Shown: positions 6,767 through 15,531 of the stretch, one piece after another
How positions within the stretch are numbered: position 1 is the first letter of the stretch
How the letters are laid out: every line of letters begins with the position of its first letter
Assembly: GCA_036311565.1 (NCBI GenBank)
Contig: JAXJPR010000015.1
Span: 1 to 28,781, forward strand
Direction of reading: 5' to 3'
DNA length: 28,781 nucleotides
DNA from: Fimousia sp036311565
GTDB lineage: Bacteria > Bacillota > Clostridia > Lachnospirales > Lachnospiraceae
Made by a program: the position numbers and the translations under genes
The notes under the pieces: model-generated
Told to the model about the DNA's origin: nothing
Databases searched by the model: none
The model's input: the letters and a program-made list of their open reading frames with translations, nothing else

Positions 6767-8716
6767 TTAGCAGATTTCTGCTCCTGGCGGCATATCCTTT
6801 TCTGGTCCAACGATGGCCAGTTCTCCTTTTTCGTTTTCTGCACAAAGAATCATGCCTTCAGATAATACTCCTGCCAGTTTGGCTGGTTTTAAGTTTACTA
6901 ATACCATTACTTTCTTTCCAACCATTTCTTCTGGTGTATAATGTGCTTTGATTCCAGATACGATCTGTTTTACCTGAGAACCGATTTTCACCTGAGAACA
7001 AAGCAGTTTTTTGGATTTTTTTACAGGTTCACAAGAAATGATTTCCCCTACCTGGAACTGCATCTTCATAAAATCATCAAATGTCACTTCTGGTTTTGGT
7101 TCAATATCAATAAAAGGACCTTCTGCTTCTAATTTCTGTTTTTTCTGGAGCTCTTCTACTTCTTTCATTACTTCTTTGATATCCAGACGTGCAAATAAGA
7201 TTTCTGGTTTTTCTGTCACTTTTGTTCCATTTTCATATAAACCAAAAGTATCTAATTCTTCAAATGATTTTTTCTTAGCATTTAACTGAGCTAAAATCTT
7301 TTCTGTCGTTTCCGGCATAAATGGTTCTAACAATGCAGCACCTGTGGAAATACCTTCTACCAGATTATATAATACAGTAGCCAGACGATCTTTTTTGCTT
7401 TCGTCTTTTGCTAAAGCCCATGGCATTGTTTCATCAATGTATTTGTTGCAGCGTTTAAACATATTAAAGATTTCTGTCATGGCATCTGCTACTCTTAAAT
7501 CAGCCATCTTCTTTACAACTTTTTCTTTTGTTCCTGTTACAACTGCTTTTAAGTTAGCATCAACTTCTTCTTCGATTCCTTTGTCTTCTACAATACCTCC
7601 AAAATATTTGTTAGACATAGAAATAGTACGGTTCACTAAATTTCCGAGAGTATTTGCAAGATCAGAATTCATACGTTCTACCATCAATTCCCATGTAATG
7701 ATACCATCATTTTCAAATGGCATTTCATGAAGTACAAAGTAACGTACTGCATCTACACCGAAGAAGTTTACTAAATCATCTGCATATATTACATTTCCTT
7801 TTGATTTACTCATCTTGCCATCTCCCTGTAATAACCAAGGATGTCCAAATACCTGCTTTGGAAGTGGTAAATCAAGCGCCATTAAGATAATTGGCCAGTA
7901 AATAGTATGGAAACGGATAATATCTTTTCCAATTAAATGAAGATCGGCTGGCCAGAATTTATTAAACTGTTCGCATCCTTCTTCATGATCGGCATCATAT
8001 CCAATACCAGTGATATAGTTGGTCAATGCATCCAACCATACATATACAATATGTCCTTCATCAAAATCTACTGGAATTCCCCATTTAAATGAAGTTCTGG
8101 ATACACATAAATCCTGCAGACCTGGAAGTAAGAAGTTATTCATCATTTCATTCTTACGTGATTCAGGTTGAATAAATTCTGGATGAGTATTGATGTGTTC
8201 GATTAACCAGTCTGCATATTTGCTTAATTTTAAGAAATATGCTTCTTCTTTTGCAGGCTGTACTTCACGTCCGCAGTCTGGACATTTTCCATCTACTAAC
8301 TGTGATTCTGTAAAGAATGATTCACATGGTGTACAATACAACCCTTCATAATATCCTTTATAGATATCACCTTTTTCGTATAATTTTTTAAAGATTTTTT
8401 GAACCTGTTTTTCATGATAGTCATCCGTGGTACGAATGAACTTATCATAAGATGTATTCATTAAATCCCAGATATTCTTAATTTCTGAAGACACATGATC
8501 AACAAATTCTTTTGGTGTAATTCCTGCTTCTTCTGCTTTTAATTCGATTTTCTGTCCGTGTTCGTCAGTTCCTGTCTGAAAGAACACATCATAGCCTTCT
8601 AATCTCTTAAATCTTGCAATACTGTCTGCCAATACAATTTCATACGTATTACCAATATGTGGTTTGCCAGATGTATATGCAATCGCTGTAGTCATATAAT
8701 ACGGTTTTTTGCTCAT
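6767..8716 (-). CDS. metG: Methionyl-tRNA synthetase with C-terminal tRNA-binding domain
   Basis: Charges tRNA-Met with methionine for initiation and elongation. The 649-residue protein has the class I signatures PHIGN (19-23) and KMSKS (301-305). The zinc knuckle has four cysteines at 128, 131, 145 and 148 (CTPC and CPDC). An anticodon-binding helical domain follows. The last roughly 105 residues form a Trbp111-like OB-fold (from TFDDFMKMQFQVGEI to the end) that aids tRNA binding and dimerisation. The ATG at 8716 is selected because CGGAGG lies six bases upstream and MSKKPYYMTTAI is the normal N-terminus. The open frame extends 20 codons further without support. No T-box is seen upstream. 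An initiator tRNA lies about 20 kb away in the same window. Confidence 0.96.
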   Translation of the reverse strand: MSKKPYYMTTAIAYTSGKPHIGNTYEIVLADSIARFKRLEGYDVFFQTGTDEHGQKIELKAEEAGITPKEFVDHVSSEIKNIWDLMNTSYDKFIRTTDDYHEKQVQKIFKKLYEKGDIYKGYYEGLYCTPCESFFTESQLVDGKCPDCGREVQPAKEEAYFLKLSKYADWLIEHINTHPEFIQPESRKNEMMNNFLLPGLQDLCVSRTSFKWGIPVDFDEGHIVYVWLDALTNYITGIGYDADHEEGCEQFNKFWPADLHLIGKDIIRFHTIYWPIILMALDLPLPKQVFGHPWLLQGDGKMSKSKGNVIYADDLVNFFGVDAVRYFVLHEMPFENDGIITWELMVERMNSDLANTLGNLVNRTISMSNKYFGGIVEDKGIEEEVDANLKAVVTGTKEKVVKKMADLRVADAMTEIFNMFKRCNKYIDETMPWALAKDESKKDRLATVLYNLVEGISTGAALLEPFMPETTEKILAQLNAKKKSFEELDTFGLYENGTKVTEKPEILFARLDIKEVMKEVEELQKKQKLEAEGPFIDIEPKPEVTFDDFMKMQFQVGEIISCEPVKKSKKLLCSQVKIGSQVKQIVSGIKAHYTPEEMVGKKVMVLVNLKPAKLAGVLSEGMILCAENEKGELAIVGPEKDMPPGAEIC

Positions 8717-8753
8717 GATTTTCCTCCGTTTTTCTCTTTTCATCGTAACTTTT

Positions 8754-8783
8754 ATTATAGTACATTCTATTATCAATCGTCAA
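8754..8783 (-). promoter_or_regulatory. Promoter for metG
   Basis: On the minus strand TTGACG (8783-8778) and TATAAT (8759-8754) are separated by 18 bases. The leader would be about 30 bases, too short for a T-box. Confidence 0.6.
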
Positions 8784-8871
8784 TGGACCAATCTATGCTT
8801 TCCAAAAGATTTCCACATACTTTCTGTTATTTTTTCATAGTTATTTATAAAATATCTTTTGAGGTTTATTT

Positions 8872-10620
8872 ATGAAACGACGACGCATTTATTTTCTTTT
8901 CTTTATTATGATTCTTATATGTTCCTTTACCTCCTTTTTTCATTTTGGACTTCCTGAAAACTCCAATAGAAAGATCCAAAAAAATTTTACCTGTTATTTA
9001 GATGACCTGTTTGCTGACTGGGTCAGTGCAGATTCCATTACCCTCCATTATCACCTTGCAAATCCAAAACAATATGGTATCCAGGAATCCTCTCCTAATT
9101 TATCCGGTTCCTATTTTTCTAATGCCAACGATTATGAAAAAGAGTTAGACAAACTCCATACATTTTCCCCTTTCAAATTAAATGATAAGCAGCAAAAACT
9201 TTATCATATTTTAGAAGATTATCTTACACGCAAAAAAAATGTATCCGAATTTCCTCTTCACCAGACGATTTTTTCTCCGACTACAGGACTGCAGGCACAG
9301 CTTCCCGTCACTCTATGTGAATATCCATTGCGCACAGAAGAGGATCTTCTAATCTATCTGCAATTGTTAGAACAGATTCCAGATTATTTTCAGAAATTAT
9401 TCCAGATTGAGCAGGAAAAGTCCTCTCAGGGCCTCTTTATCTGTGACAGCATCTTAGACCAGATCCTATCTCAAATGAATACCTTTTTAAAAGAAAAAGA
9501 AGAAAATCCACTGATCACTACATTTTCTGACCGCCTCAAAAATCTTTCTCTTGGCAGTCAGAAGAAAAAACTTTATATCAAAAAAAATAAAAAACTGATT
9601 TTACATACAGTTCTTCCCGCTTATCGTACACTGATGCAAAATCTTCTTTCATTAAAAGGTACCAGTACAAATGACCTTGGTCTTTGCTATTATGACCGCG
9701 GCAAAGAATACTACTGTGCACTGATTTCCTCTTTAACTGGTTCTGATAAAGCACCTAAGCAGCTGATCCAGATGACCGAAGAGAACATTTCCTCCTGCTA
9801 TAAAGAACTGGAAGAAATTTTGTATCTTCAGCCAGAAGCTTATGACCAGTTCCTGAATTCTGATATTTCCAAATGTGTACCATCTTCTGAAAAAGAAATT
9901 TTAAACTGGTTAAAACAAAATCTGCCGGATGATTTTCCTTCTTCCACGCAGGCAGATTATAAAGTAAAATCCGTTCCAGAATGTCTGGAAAGCTACGTAA
10001 GCCCTGCTTTTTATATGATTCCATCCATCGATGCTTCTATGAATAATACCATTTATCTCAATAAAAAACAGTTGTCTTACCTTAGCTCCCCGTACAATAT
10101 CCTGGCCCATGAAGGATATCCAGGTCATCTATATCAGACCACTTATTTTTATCAGCATTTGGATCATCCCATCCATTCTCTTTGCGATTATGATGGTTAT
10201 GTAGAGGGATGGGCGGTCTATGCTGAAAATCTGAGCTATGAATTTCTGGACTTTGGAAAATACTCAAAAACCGTTGCCAGACTTTATCAGATCAACCATA
10301 TATTAAATCTTGCAATTCCCTCCCGCATTGATCTAGGTATCCATTATGAAGGATGGAATCGTGAAAATGTCAACACCTTTTTATCTACTCTGGGATTAGA
10401 AAAAGAAGAAACTTCTATGGATATCTTTGATACCATTTTAGCCGAACCAGGGAACTACTTATCATACTATATTGGATTTTTAGAAATATTGTCATTAGAG
10501 CAAGATTATAATATTTCAACCAAAAAAAACAACAAAAACAATCATTTTTATCAACATTTTCTCTCAACAGGTCCTTGTGATTTCTCTTATCTCGAGAAAT
10601 TATTAACAAGCGAATCTTAA
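8872..10620 (+). CDS. DUF885 family putative metallopeptidase, membrane-anchored or secreted
   Basis: A 582-residue protein with a basic N-terminus and one hydrophobic helix (about residues 5-24), so it is exported or anchored outside. The C-terminal half has HEGYPGH (413-419) followed about 30 residues later by EGWAVYAENL. This HExxxxH plus downstream Glu arrangement is the signature of DUF885, a group thought to be zinc metallopeptidases related to M32-type enzymes. Peptide substrates are unknown. The family's usual length is 550-600 residues, so the gene looks complete. The ribosome binding site is weak (GAGG, ten bases from the ATG), suggesting low expression. It is divergent from metG and followed after 128 bases by the PEPCK gene, which has its own promoter. 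Confidence 0.8.
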   Translation: MKRRRIYFLFFIMILICSFTSFFHFGLPENSNRKIQKNFTCYLDDLFADWVSADSITLHYHLANPKQYGIQESSPNLSGSYFSNANDYEKELDKLHTFSPFKLNDKQQKLYHILEDYLTRKKNVSEFPLHQTIFSPTTGLQAQLPVTLCEYPLRTEEDLLIYLQLLEQIPDYFQKLFQIEQEKSSQGLFICDSILDQILSQMNTFLKEKEENPLITTFSDRLKNLSLGSQKKKLYIKKNKKLILHTVLPAYRTLMQNLLSLKGTSTNDLGLCYYDRGKEYYCALISSLTGSDKAPKQLIQMTEENISSCYKELEEILYLQPEAYDQFLNSDISKCVPSSEKEILNWLKQNLPDDFPSSTQADYKVKSVPECLESYVSPAFYMIPSIDASMNNTIYLNKKQLSYLSSPYNILAHEGYPGHLYQTTYFYQHLDHPIHSLCDYDGYVEGWAVYAENLSYEFLDFGKYSKTVARLYQINHILNLAIPSRIDLGIHYEGWNRENVNTFLSTLGLEKEETSMDIFDTILAEPGNYLSYYIGFLEILSLEQDYNISTKKNNKNNHFYQHFLSTGPCDFSYLEKLLTSES

Positions 10621-10635
10621 AATTACCTGATAGAA

Positions 10636-10664
10636 TTGACACTTTTGCCAAAATGCACTATAAT
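10636..10664 (+). promoter_or_regulatory. Perfect consensus sigma-A promoter for PEPCK
   Basis: TTGACA (10636-10641), a 17-base spacer and TATAAT (10659-10664) match the consensus exactly. Transcription should start near 10671, leaving a leader of about 78 bases. High constitutive expression is implied unless a repressor acts. Confidence 0.85.
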
Positions 10665-10748
10665 ATTTTGGTAGTTCGTGATTATTAAAATATGAAATTT
10701 TACTTACTTTATTATTCAATATACAGAATTATTTAGGAGGAACCATTT

Positions 10749-12407
10749 ATGTCAACAAAAGCATATTATACTCATGATGAAATTGGAGCTGGTAAAACAG
10801 GTTTTTCAAAGACCCGTTCCATTATTGAAGCTACTTTTTATGGAAACAACGTAACAAAAGTAACCTCATTAAAACAGGCTTACAATTTAGCAAAAAAATC
10901 ACCAGGTACGATCGTAACAGATATGCCAGTTTATAAAGGTGAAGAATTCGGCCTTGAAAAAGATGCAAAAGTATTATTATTTAACGACGGTTCTGTAACC
11001 GGCCGTTGTGCTGCTGCGCGAAGAATTGCTGGTGCAACTGGTGTAGACACCGAAGATTTAGATAAAAAATTAATGGATGCTGTCTATGATACCCGTTGGA
11101 AAACTTTGTATCATGCCGAAGTTATCATTGGACTGGATCCTGAATTTATGGTAAAAGCACATCTTCTGATTCCAGAAGGAGAAGAAAATATCTTATATTC
11201 CTGGATGTTGAACTTCCAGTATTTCTCTTCTGCATATGCAAAAATGTACAAAGAATCTGCCCCAATTGCAGATGAACCAGATATTTATATTTTCTCTGAT
11301 CCACAGTGGTCACATCCAGAACATCCATTAGGACTTACCTACTTCAATACAGAAACAAACTGTGCCGCTTTATTGGGTATGAAATATTTCGGAGAACATA
11401 AAAAAGGTACCCTGACTATTGGATGGGCAATTGCCAACCGTAACGGTTATGCATCCTGCCATGGTGGTCAGAAAGAATACATCCTGCCAGATGGAAGCTC
11501 TTACGTTGCTTCTGTATTCGGTTTATCCGGATCTGGAAAATCTACTATTACACATGCAAAACACGATGGCAAGTATCCTGTAACAGTACTTCATGACGAT
11601 GCATTTATCATCAATACGGATACTGCATCTTCTATTGCAATGGAACCTACTTATTTTGACAAAACAGCCGATTATCCTACTGGATGTGACGATAACAAAT
11701 ATCTTCTGACTGCACAGAACTGTTCTGCGACCATAGATTCCGAAGGTAAAATTGTTCTTGTTACCGAAGATATCCGTAATGGTAATGGGCGTGCAATTAA
11801 ATCCAAATTATGGTCACCAAACCGTGTAGACCGAATTGATGCACCGGTAAATGGTATTTTCTGGATCATGAAAGACCCTACCATTCCACCATTGGTAAAA
11901 TTAAATGGAGCTTCCCTTGCTTCTGTTATGGGAGCAACCCTTGCAACAAAACGTTCTAGTGCAGAACGTCTTGCACCTGGAGTAGATCCTAACAAATTAG
12001 TAGTAGAACCATATGCAAATCCATTCCGTACTTATCCATTAGCAAATGACTATGAGAAATTCAAAAAGCTGGTACAGGAACGCAATGTAGACTGCTACAT
12101 TTTAAATACTGGTGAATTTATGGGCAAAGATATCAAACCAAAAGATACCTTAGGTGTAATCGAACAGGTCATCGAAGGAAAAGCTGTTTTTAAACCATTT
12201 GGCCCAATCTCTGACATCCAGGTATTAGAATGGGAAGGATTTATTCCTGATTTCGAAAATCCTGAATACGTTGAAACATTAAAAGCAAGAATGCAGGATC
12301 GTGTCACTTTCGTAAAAGAAAGAAGCAAGAAAAAAGGTGGTTTCGACAAACTTCCTGCAGATGCACTTGAAGCATTAGAAAAAATTATGAATGAATTAAA
12401 CGCATAA
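10749..12407 (+). CDS. pckA: Phosphoenolpyruvate carboxykinase (ATP type), divergent
   Basis: Interconverts oxaloacetate and PEP. In fermenters without respiration it often runs as PEP plus CO2 plus ADP to oxaloacetate plus ATP. The 552-residue protein has the phosphate loop GLSGSGKST (258-266), preceded by SCHGGQKEY where the family has its His-containing substrate motif. HDDAF follows in the metal-binding position. Further on, VNGIFWIMKDPTIPPL and CYILNTGEFMGKDI match the family blocks that include LVNTGWNG. Its sequence is clearly unlike E. coli Pck around the kinase-2 loop (no GDDEHGW). The family call rests on the overall block order, and a diverged relative with other specificity is possible. 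AGGAGG precedes the ATG, and a consensus promoter and strong terminator make this a single-gene unit. Confidence 0.85.
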   Translation: MSTKAYYTHDEIGAGKTGFSKTRSIIEATFYGNNVTKVTSLKQAYNLAKKSPGTIVTDMPVYKGEEFGLEKDAKVLLFNDGSVTGRCAAARRIAGATGVDTEDLDKKLMDAVYDTRWKTLYHAEVIIGLDPEFMVKAHLLIPEGEENILYSWMLNFQYFSSAYAKMYKESAPIADEPDIYIFSDPQWSHPEHPLGLTYFNTETNCAALLGMKYFGEHKKGTLTIGWAIANRNGYASCHGGQKEYILPDGSSYVASVFGLSGSGKSTITHAKHDGKYPVTVLHDDAFIINTDTASSIAMEPTYFDKTADYPTGCDDNKYLLTAQNCSATIDSEGKIVLVTEDIRNGNGRAIKSKLWSPNRVDRIDAPVNGIFWIMKDPTIPPLVKLNGASLASVMGATLATKRSSAERLAPGVDPNKLVVEPYANPFRTYPLANDYEKFKKLVQERNVDCYILNTGEFMGKDIKPKDTLGVIEQVIEGKAVFKPFGPISDIQVLEWEGFIPDFENPEYVETLKARMQDRVTFVKERSKKKGGFDKLPADALEALEKIMNELNA

Positions 12408-12413
12408 AAAATT

Positions 12414-12446
12414 CCCCATCAACGGTTATCCGTTGATGGGGTTTTT
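12414..12446 (+). terminator. Terminator after PEPCK
   Basis: A perfect 12-bp stem CCCCATCAACGG/CCGTTGATGGGG with a TTAT loop is followed by TTTTT. It begins seven bases after the stop codon. Confidence 0.95.
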
Positions 12447-12454
12447 CTTTTTTC

Positions 12455-12889
12455 TTATTCATGTAACTGATCCGCCATATTACCCAATGCCTTTTCCAGT
12501 ACAGCAATTTCCTCTTTGCTCAAATCCGCGGTCAATCTTTCAACAATACCCTGATGATATGCCATATGATGATAATAAGCCCTTTCTCCTGCTTCTGACA
12601 GGGAAATGAACACGACCCTTCTGTCTTTTTCACTTCGCTTCCGAATAACATAACCTTTCTTTAGCAGATTATTAATTGCAATGGTCAACGTTCCCACGGT
12701 AATATTCAAGATACCCGCAATTTTTGACATATTCTTTGGTGAATCAATTCCAATTGCCTCAATAATATGCATATCATTGACAGAAATATTCTTAAATTCC
12801 CCTACGATCAATGTTTTTTCTTCTTCCTGCATAATATCATTAAAAATTTGTACAACTAGTTGGTTAATGTGTGTTCTCTCTTGATTCAT
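12455..12889 (-). CDS. MarR-family regulator, FabT-like
   Basis: A 144-residue winged-helix repressor. The DNA-binding core is NMSKIAGILNITVGTLTIAINNLLKKGYVIRK followed by the wing SEKDRRVVFISLSEAG, given here in two parts of one continuous run. The N-terminal helix (INQLVVQIFNDIMQEEE), the FKNISVNDMHIIEAIG stretch and the end LSKEEIAVLEKALGNM all recall streptococcal FabT, which represses fatty acid synthesis in response to acyl-ACP. No fab genes lie in this window, so the target is unknown. Its own upstream region has an imperfect 24-bp palindrome (12982-13005). The gene converges on PEPCK and lies downstream of porGDAB on the same strand, separated by a terminator. Confidence 0.8.
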   Translation of the reverse strand: MNQERTHINQLVVQIFNDIMQEEEKTLIVGEFKNISVNDMHIIEAIGIDSPKNMSKIAGILNITVGTLTIAINNLLKKGYVIRKRSEKDRRVVFISLSEAGERAYYHHMAYHQGIVERLTADLSKEEIAVLEKALGNMADQLHE

Positions 12890-12981
12890 AATTCACCATC
12901 TTTAACTTTTCTGAATTTACTTGTTTTTATGATTATAACATAACTAAATAAAGATACAACTGAGAAATTTTTTGTAAAATT

Positions 12982-13005
12982 CATATATGAGAATTTTCTT
13001 ATATG
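12982..13005. promoter_or_regulatory. Imperfect palindrome, possible operator of the MarR regulator
   Basis: The 24-bp element beginning CATATATGAGAA matches its own reverse complement at 20 of 24 positions. It lies about 90 bases upstream of the MarR start and just beside the por terminator. A self-binding operator is possible. No classical FabT box (TTTGA-N-TCAAA) is visible. Confidence 0.25.
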
Positions 13006-13034
13006 AAAAAAAGAATCCCGCATGCGAGATTCTT
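13004..13034 (-). terminator. Terminator after porGDAB
   Basis: Reading the minus strand, AAGAATC and GATTCTT frame a GC-rich centre (CGCATGCG) and are followed by a run of Ts. A second stem CGCGAA/TTCGCG (13042-13068) lies between it and the porB stop. Confidence 0.8.
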
Positions 13035-13095
13035 ATCCTGCCGCGAAGACTTTTTAAAAACTTTCGCGACAGTACAATATTATCTTTTTCATCTT

Positions 13096-14031
13096 TTATT
13101 TACATTTCTTTAATAAGGATTCCCATCTTCTGTCTACTTCCTTCTGGAATTCTTCAATCAGATGTTCATTTCCTTTTTTGAATAAATGTTTAAATCTTCC
13201 CTGTGGGCGCAAAAAGTCTTCTATTGGAAGTTTCTTCTTAGGTTCGTAACTTAAATGATATTCCCCTTCTACCACTTCAAATAATGGCCAGTAACATGTT
13301 TCTACAGCCAGATTACAGATATCCATAATATCAGGAGTATTGTATCTCCATCCACGAGGACATGGAGCCATAATATTTAAGAATGCCGCACCTTTTGTAT
13401 AGATTGCTTTCTCTGCTTTGATATGTAAATCTTTAAAATTCTGTACAAAGGTCGTCTGTGCTGCATATGGAATATCGTGTTCTACTAAAATATTCGTCAG
13501 GTCTTTTCGATTCTGAGGTTTTCCTACACTTTCTGTTCCCACTGGAGTTGTTGTTGTATCTGCATACATTGGTGTTGCAGAAGAACGCTGAATTCCGGTA
13601 TTCATATATGCACCGTTATCATAACATACATACACAAAATCATGGTTACGTTCTACTGCCCCAGATAAAGACTGAAATCCGATATCATAAGTTCCGCCAT
13701 CTCCGCCAAATGTGATAAATTTATATGTTTCGTCTTCTTTTAATTTTCCTTTTCTTTTTAATACATTGTATGCACCTTCTACTCCACTGATGGTAGCACC
13801 TGCGTTTTCAAATGCATTGTGGATGTAGCTGTCTTTCCATGCAGTATATGGATACATAAAAGTAGATACTTCCATACATCCAGTTGCATTACCAATCACT
13901 GCATGATCTCCTTCATGAAGAGCTCTTAATACGTTTCTTGCTGCAATTGTTCCACCACAGCCAGCGCACATTCTATGTCCTGGAGCAAGACGTTCTGGTC
14001 TGCTCATAATTTCTTTAAAATTATAACTCAT
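13096..14031 (-). CDS. porB: Pyruvate/2-oxoacid:ferredoxin oxidoreductase, beta subunit
   Basis: The thiamine-pyrophosphate subunit of a four-subunit oxidoreductase that converts pyruvate (or a related 2-oxoacid) and CoA to acyl-CoA, CO2 and reduced ferredoxin. The 311-residue chain has the N-terminal cluster cysteines MCAGCGG (22-28) and TGCMEV. The TPP/Mg site is FGGDGGTYDIGFQ, and the DNGAYMNTGIQRS stretch is typical of PorB. A further conserved cysteine lies in APCPRGWRYN. It is last in the order G-D-A-B, the same order known from Thermotoga and archaeal POR. It starts 17 bases after porA ends, with AGGAGG between. Substrate choice between pyruvate and branched-chain 2-oxoacids cannot be decided from sequence alone. 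Confidence 0.9.
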   Translation of the reverse strand: MSYNFKEIMSRPERLAPGHRMCAGCGGTIAARNVLRALHEGDHAVIGNATGCMEVSTFMYPYTAWKDSYIHNAFENAGATISGVEGAYNVLKRKGKLKEDETYKFITFGGDGGTYDIGFQSLSGAVERNHDFVYVCYDNGAYMNTGIQRSSATPMYADTTTTPVGTESVGKPQNRKDLTNILVEHDIPYAAQTTFVQNFKDLHIKAEKAIYTKGAAFLNIMAPCPRGWRYNTPDIMDICNLAVETCYWPLFEVVEGEYHLSYEPKKKLPIEDFLRPQGRFKHLFKKGNEHLIEEFQKEVDRRWESLLKKCK

Positions 14032-14048
14032 TGTTTTCCTCCTATGTC

Positions 14049-15230
14049 TTACTCTCTGACACCCATATAACGGTATGTGTCACCAACTTCACCGGTTGCT
14101 GCGATCTGTTCTAATGTTTCGAATACTCGTTCCATATCTTCTACACGAACATCACGCCCACCTAAACCATATACATAGTTAATTGCATAAGCCTGAGAAC
14201 GATTTCTAAATAAAGCTGCCATCACCTCTGCTCCTAAAGGTCCGCCGTGATCGCTAAAGCTGTCTGCACGATCCATTACCGCTACTGCTTTTACATTTTT
14301 AAGGGCATCTGCAATTTCCTCTGCTGGGAATGGTCGGAAAACTCTTAATTTTAACAGTCCAACCTTTTTGCCCCGCGCGCGCATCTTGTCAATAGCATCT
14401 TTGGTGGTTCCTGCTGCTGATCCGATCATAATTACTGCATAATCCGCATCGTCCAGACGATATTCTTCGAATAAACCATATTCTCTTCCTGAAATCTGTG
14501 CAAATTCTTTTGCAACATCTAAAATTACCTGTTTGGAATTTTTCATTGCTTCTGCCTGGGCACGTTTGGCCTCCATATAAAAATCAGTTACAGAGTATGG
14601 TCCCACTGCTGTTGGACATTCTGGGTTTAACAGATAATTTTCTGGTTCATATTCCCCTACAAAATTCTTAACGTCTGCATCTTCTAATATTTCAATATTT
14701 TCCACTGCGTGGCTTGTGATAAATCCATCCTGACAAATCATAATTGGAAGACGGACATCTTTATGTTCCGCAATGCGGAAAGCCTGCACCATATTGTCAT
14801 AAGCTTCCTGATTATTTTCTGCATAAATCTGAATCCATCCAGAATCTCTTGCCCCCATAGAATCGGAGTGGTCACAGTTAATATTAATTGGACCAGATAA
14901 TGCACGGTTTACTAATGCAAGTGCCACTGGAAGACGATTAGATGCTGCAACATATAATTCTTCCCACATCAGAGCAAGTCCACAAGAAGAAGTTGCTGTT
15001 AAACTTCTTGCTCCCGCTGCAGATGCACCAATAGCCGCACTCATAGAACTATGTTCACTTTCTACTGGGATAAATTCGGTATCCACCTGTCCATTTGCTA
15101 CAAAAGAAGCAAAATACTGTGGAATTTCTGTTGAAGGAGTAATTGGAAACGCTGGAAATACATCTGGATTAATCTGACGTAATGCGTAGGATACTGCCTC
15201 ATTTCCTGATAAACGATCTCTTTTAGCCAT
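14049..15230 (-). CDS. porA: Pyruvate/2-oxoacid:ferredoxin oxidoreductase, alpha subunit
   Basis: The 393-residue alpha subunit carries the pyrimidine-binding half of the thiamine site. It begins MAKRDRLSGNEAVSYALRQ and continues with FPITPSTEIPQY, VESEHSSMSAAIGAS and ATSSCGLALMWEELY, all standard PorA blocks. The C-terminal transketolase-like domain has AVIMIGSAAGTTKDAID and VFRPFP. The ATG at 15230 follows the porD stop by a single base and has GGAGGGA seven bases upstream, inside the end of porD. This supports it over an in-frame TTG 30 bases earlier. The tight spacing implies translational coupling of the D, A and B subunits at fixed ratio. Confidence 0.92.
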   Translation of the reverse strand: MAKRDRLSGNEAVSYALRQINPDVFPAFPITPSTEIPQYFASFVANGQVDTEFIPVESEHSSMSAAIGASAAGARSLTATSSCGLALMWEELYVAASNRLPVALALVNRALSGPININCDHSDSMGARDSGWIQIYAENNQEAYDNMVQAFRIAEHKDVRLPIMICQDGFITSHAVENIEILEDADVKNFVGEYEPENYLLNPECPTAVGPYSVTDFYMEAKRAQAEAMKNSKQVILDVAKEFAQISGREYGLFEEYRLDDADYAVIMIGSAAGTTKDAIDKMRARGKKVGLLKLRVFRPFPAEEIADALKNVKAVAVMDRADSFSDHGGPLGAEVMAALFRNRSQAYAINYVYGLGGRDVRVEDMERVFETLEQIAATGEVGDTYRYMGVRE

Positions 15231-15231
15231 T

Positions 15232-15531
15232 TTATAGTCCCTCCATTTCAATTGCGCCAAACGGACACACTTTTGCGCAGATTCCGCAGCCTTTACAATG
15301 TTTTAAATCAACTTCTACTCTTTCTTTTTCATTTACTGGAATTGCACTGTCTGGACAAGCCTGCGCACATAATAAACATTGTCTGCAGTCTTGTTCTCTT
15401 ACATGTGGTTTTACAGATGTCCATTCACCTGTATGAAACTCTTCTGATGTTCCGCCTGCATGAATCATCATTCCCTGTGTCAAATCCTGCCATTTTGCAG
15501 TTAATGTTAATTTGCTGATATCCGTTGCCAT
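15232..15531 (-). CDS. porD: Pyruvate/2-oxoacid:ferredoxin oxidoreductase, delta (ferredoxin-like) subunit
   Basis: A 99-residue polyferredoxin subunit with two [4Fe-4S] motifs: CRQCLLCAQACP (near residues 50-61) and CKGCGICAKVCP (near 79-90). It passes electrons from the TPP site to external ferredoxin. The N-terminal half (TAKWQDLTQGMMIHAGG, then FHTGEWTSVKP) is the normal PorD lead-in. The ATG overlaps the porG stop by one base (TAATG), and the stop is one base from porA. Having this small subunit as a separate gene separates the four-subunit enzyme from the single-chain PFOR common in clostridia, where all domains are fused. Confidence 0.93.
   Translation of the reverse strand: MATDISKLTLTAKWQDLTQGMMIHAGGTSEEFHTGEWTSVKPHVREQDCRQCLLCAQACPDSAIPVNEKERVEVDLKHCKGCGICAKVCPFGAIEMEGL

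Noticed and set aside
8717..8871. Search for a T-box leader upstream of metG
   Set aside because: The predicted start site leaves only about 30 bases, and no T-box consensus is seen.
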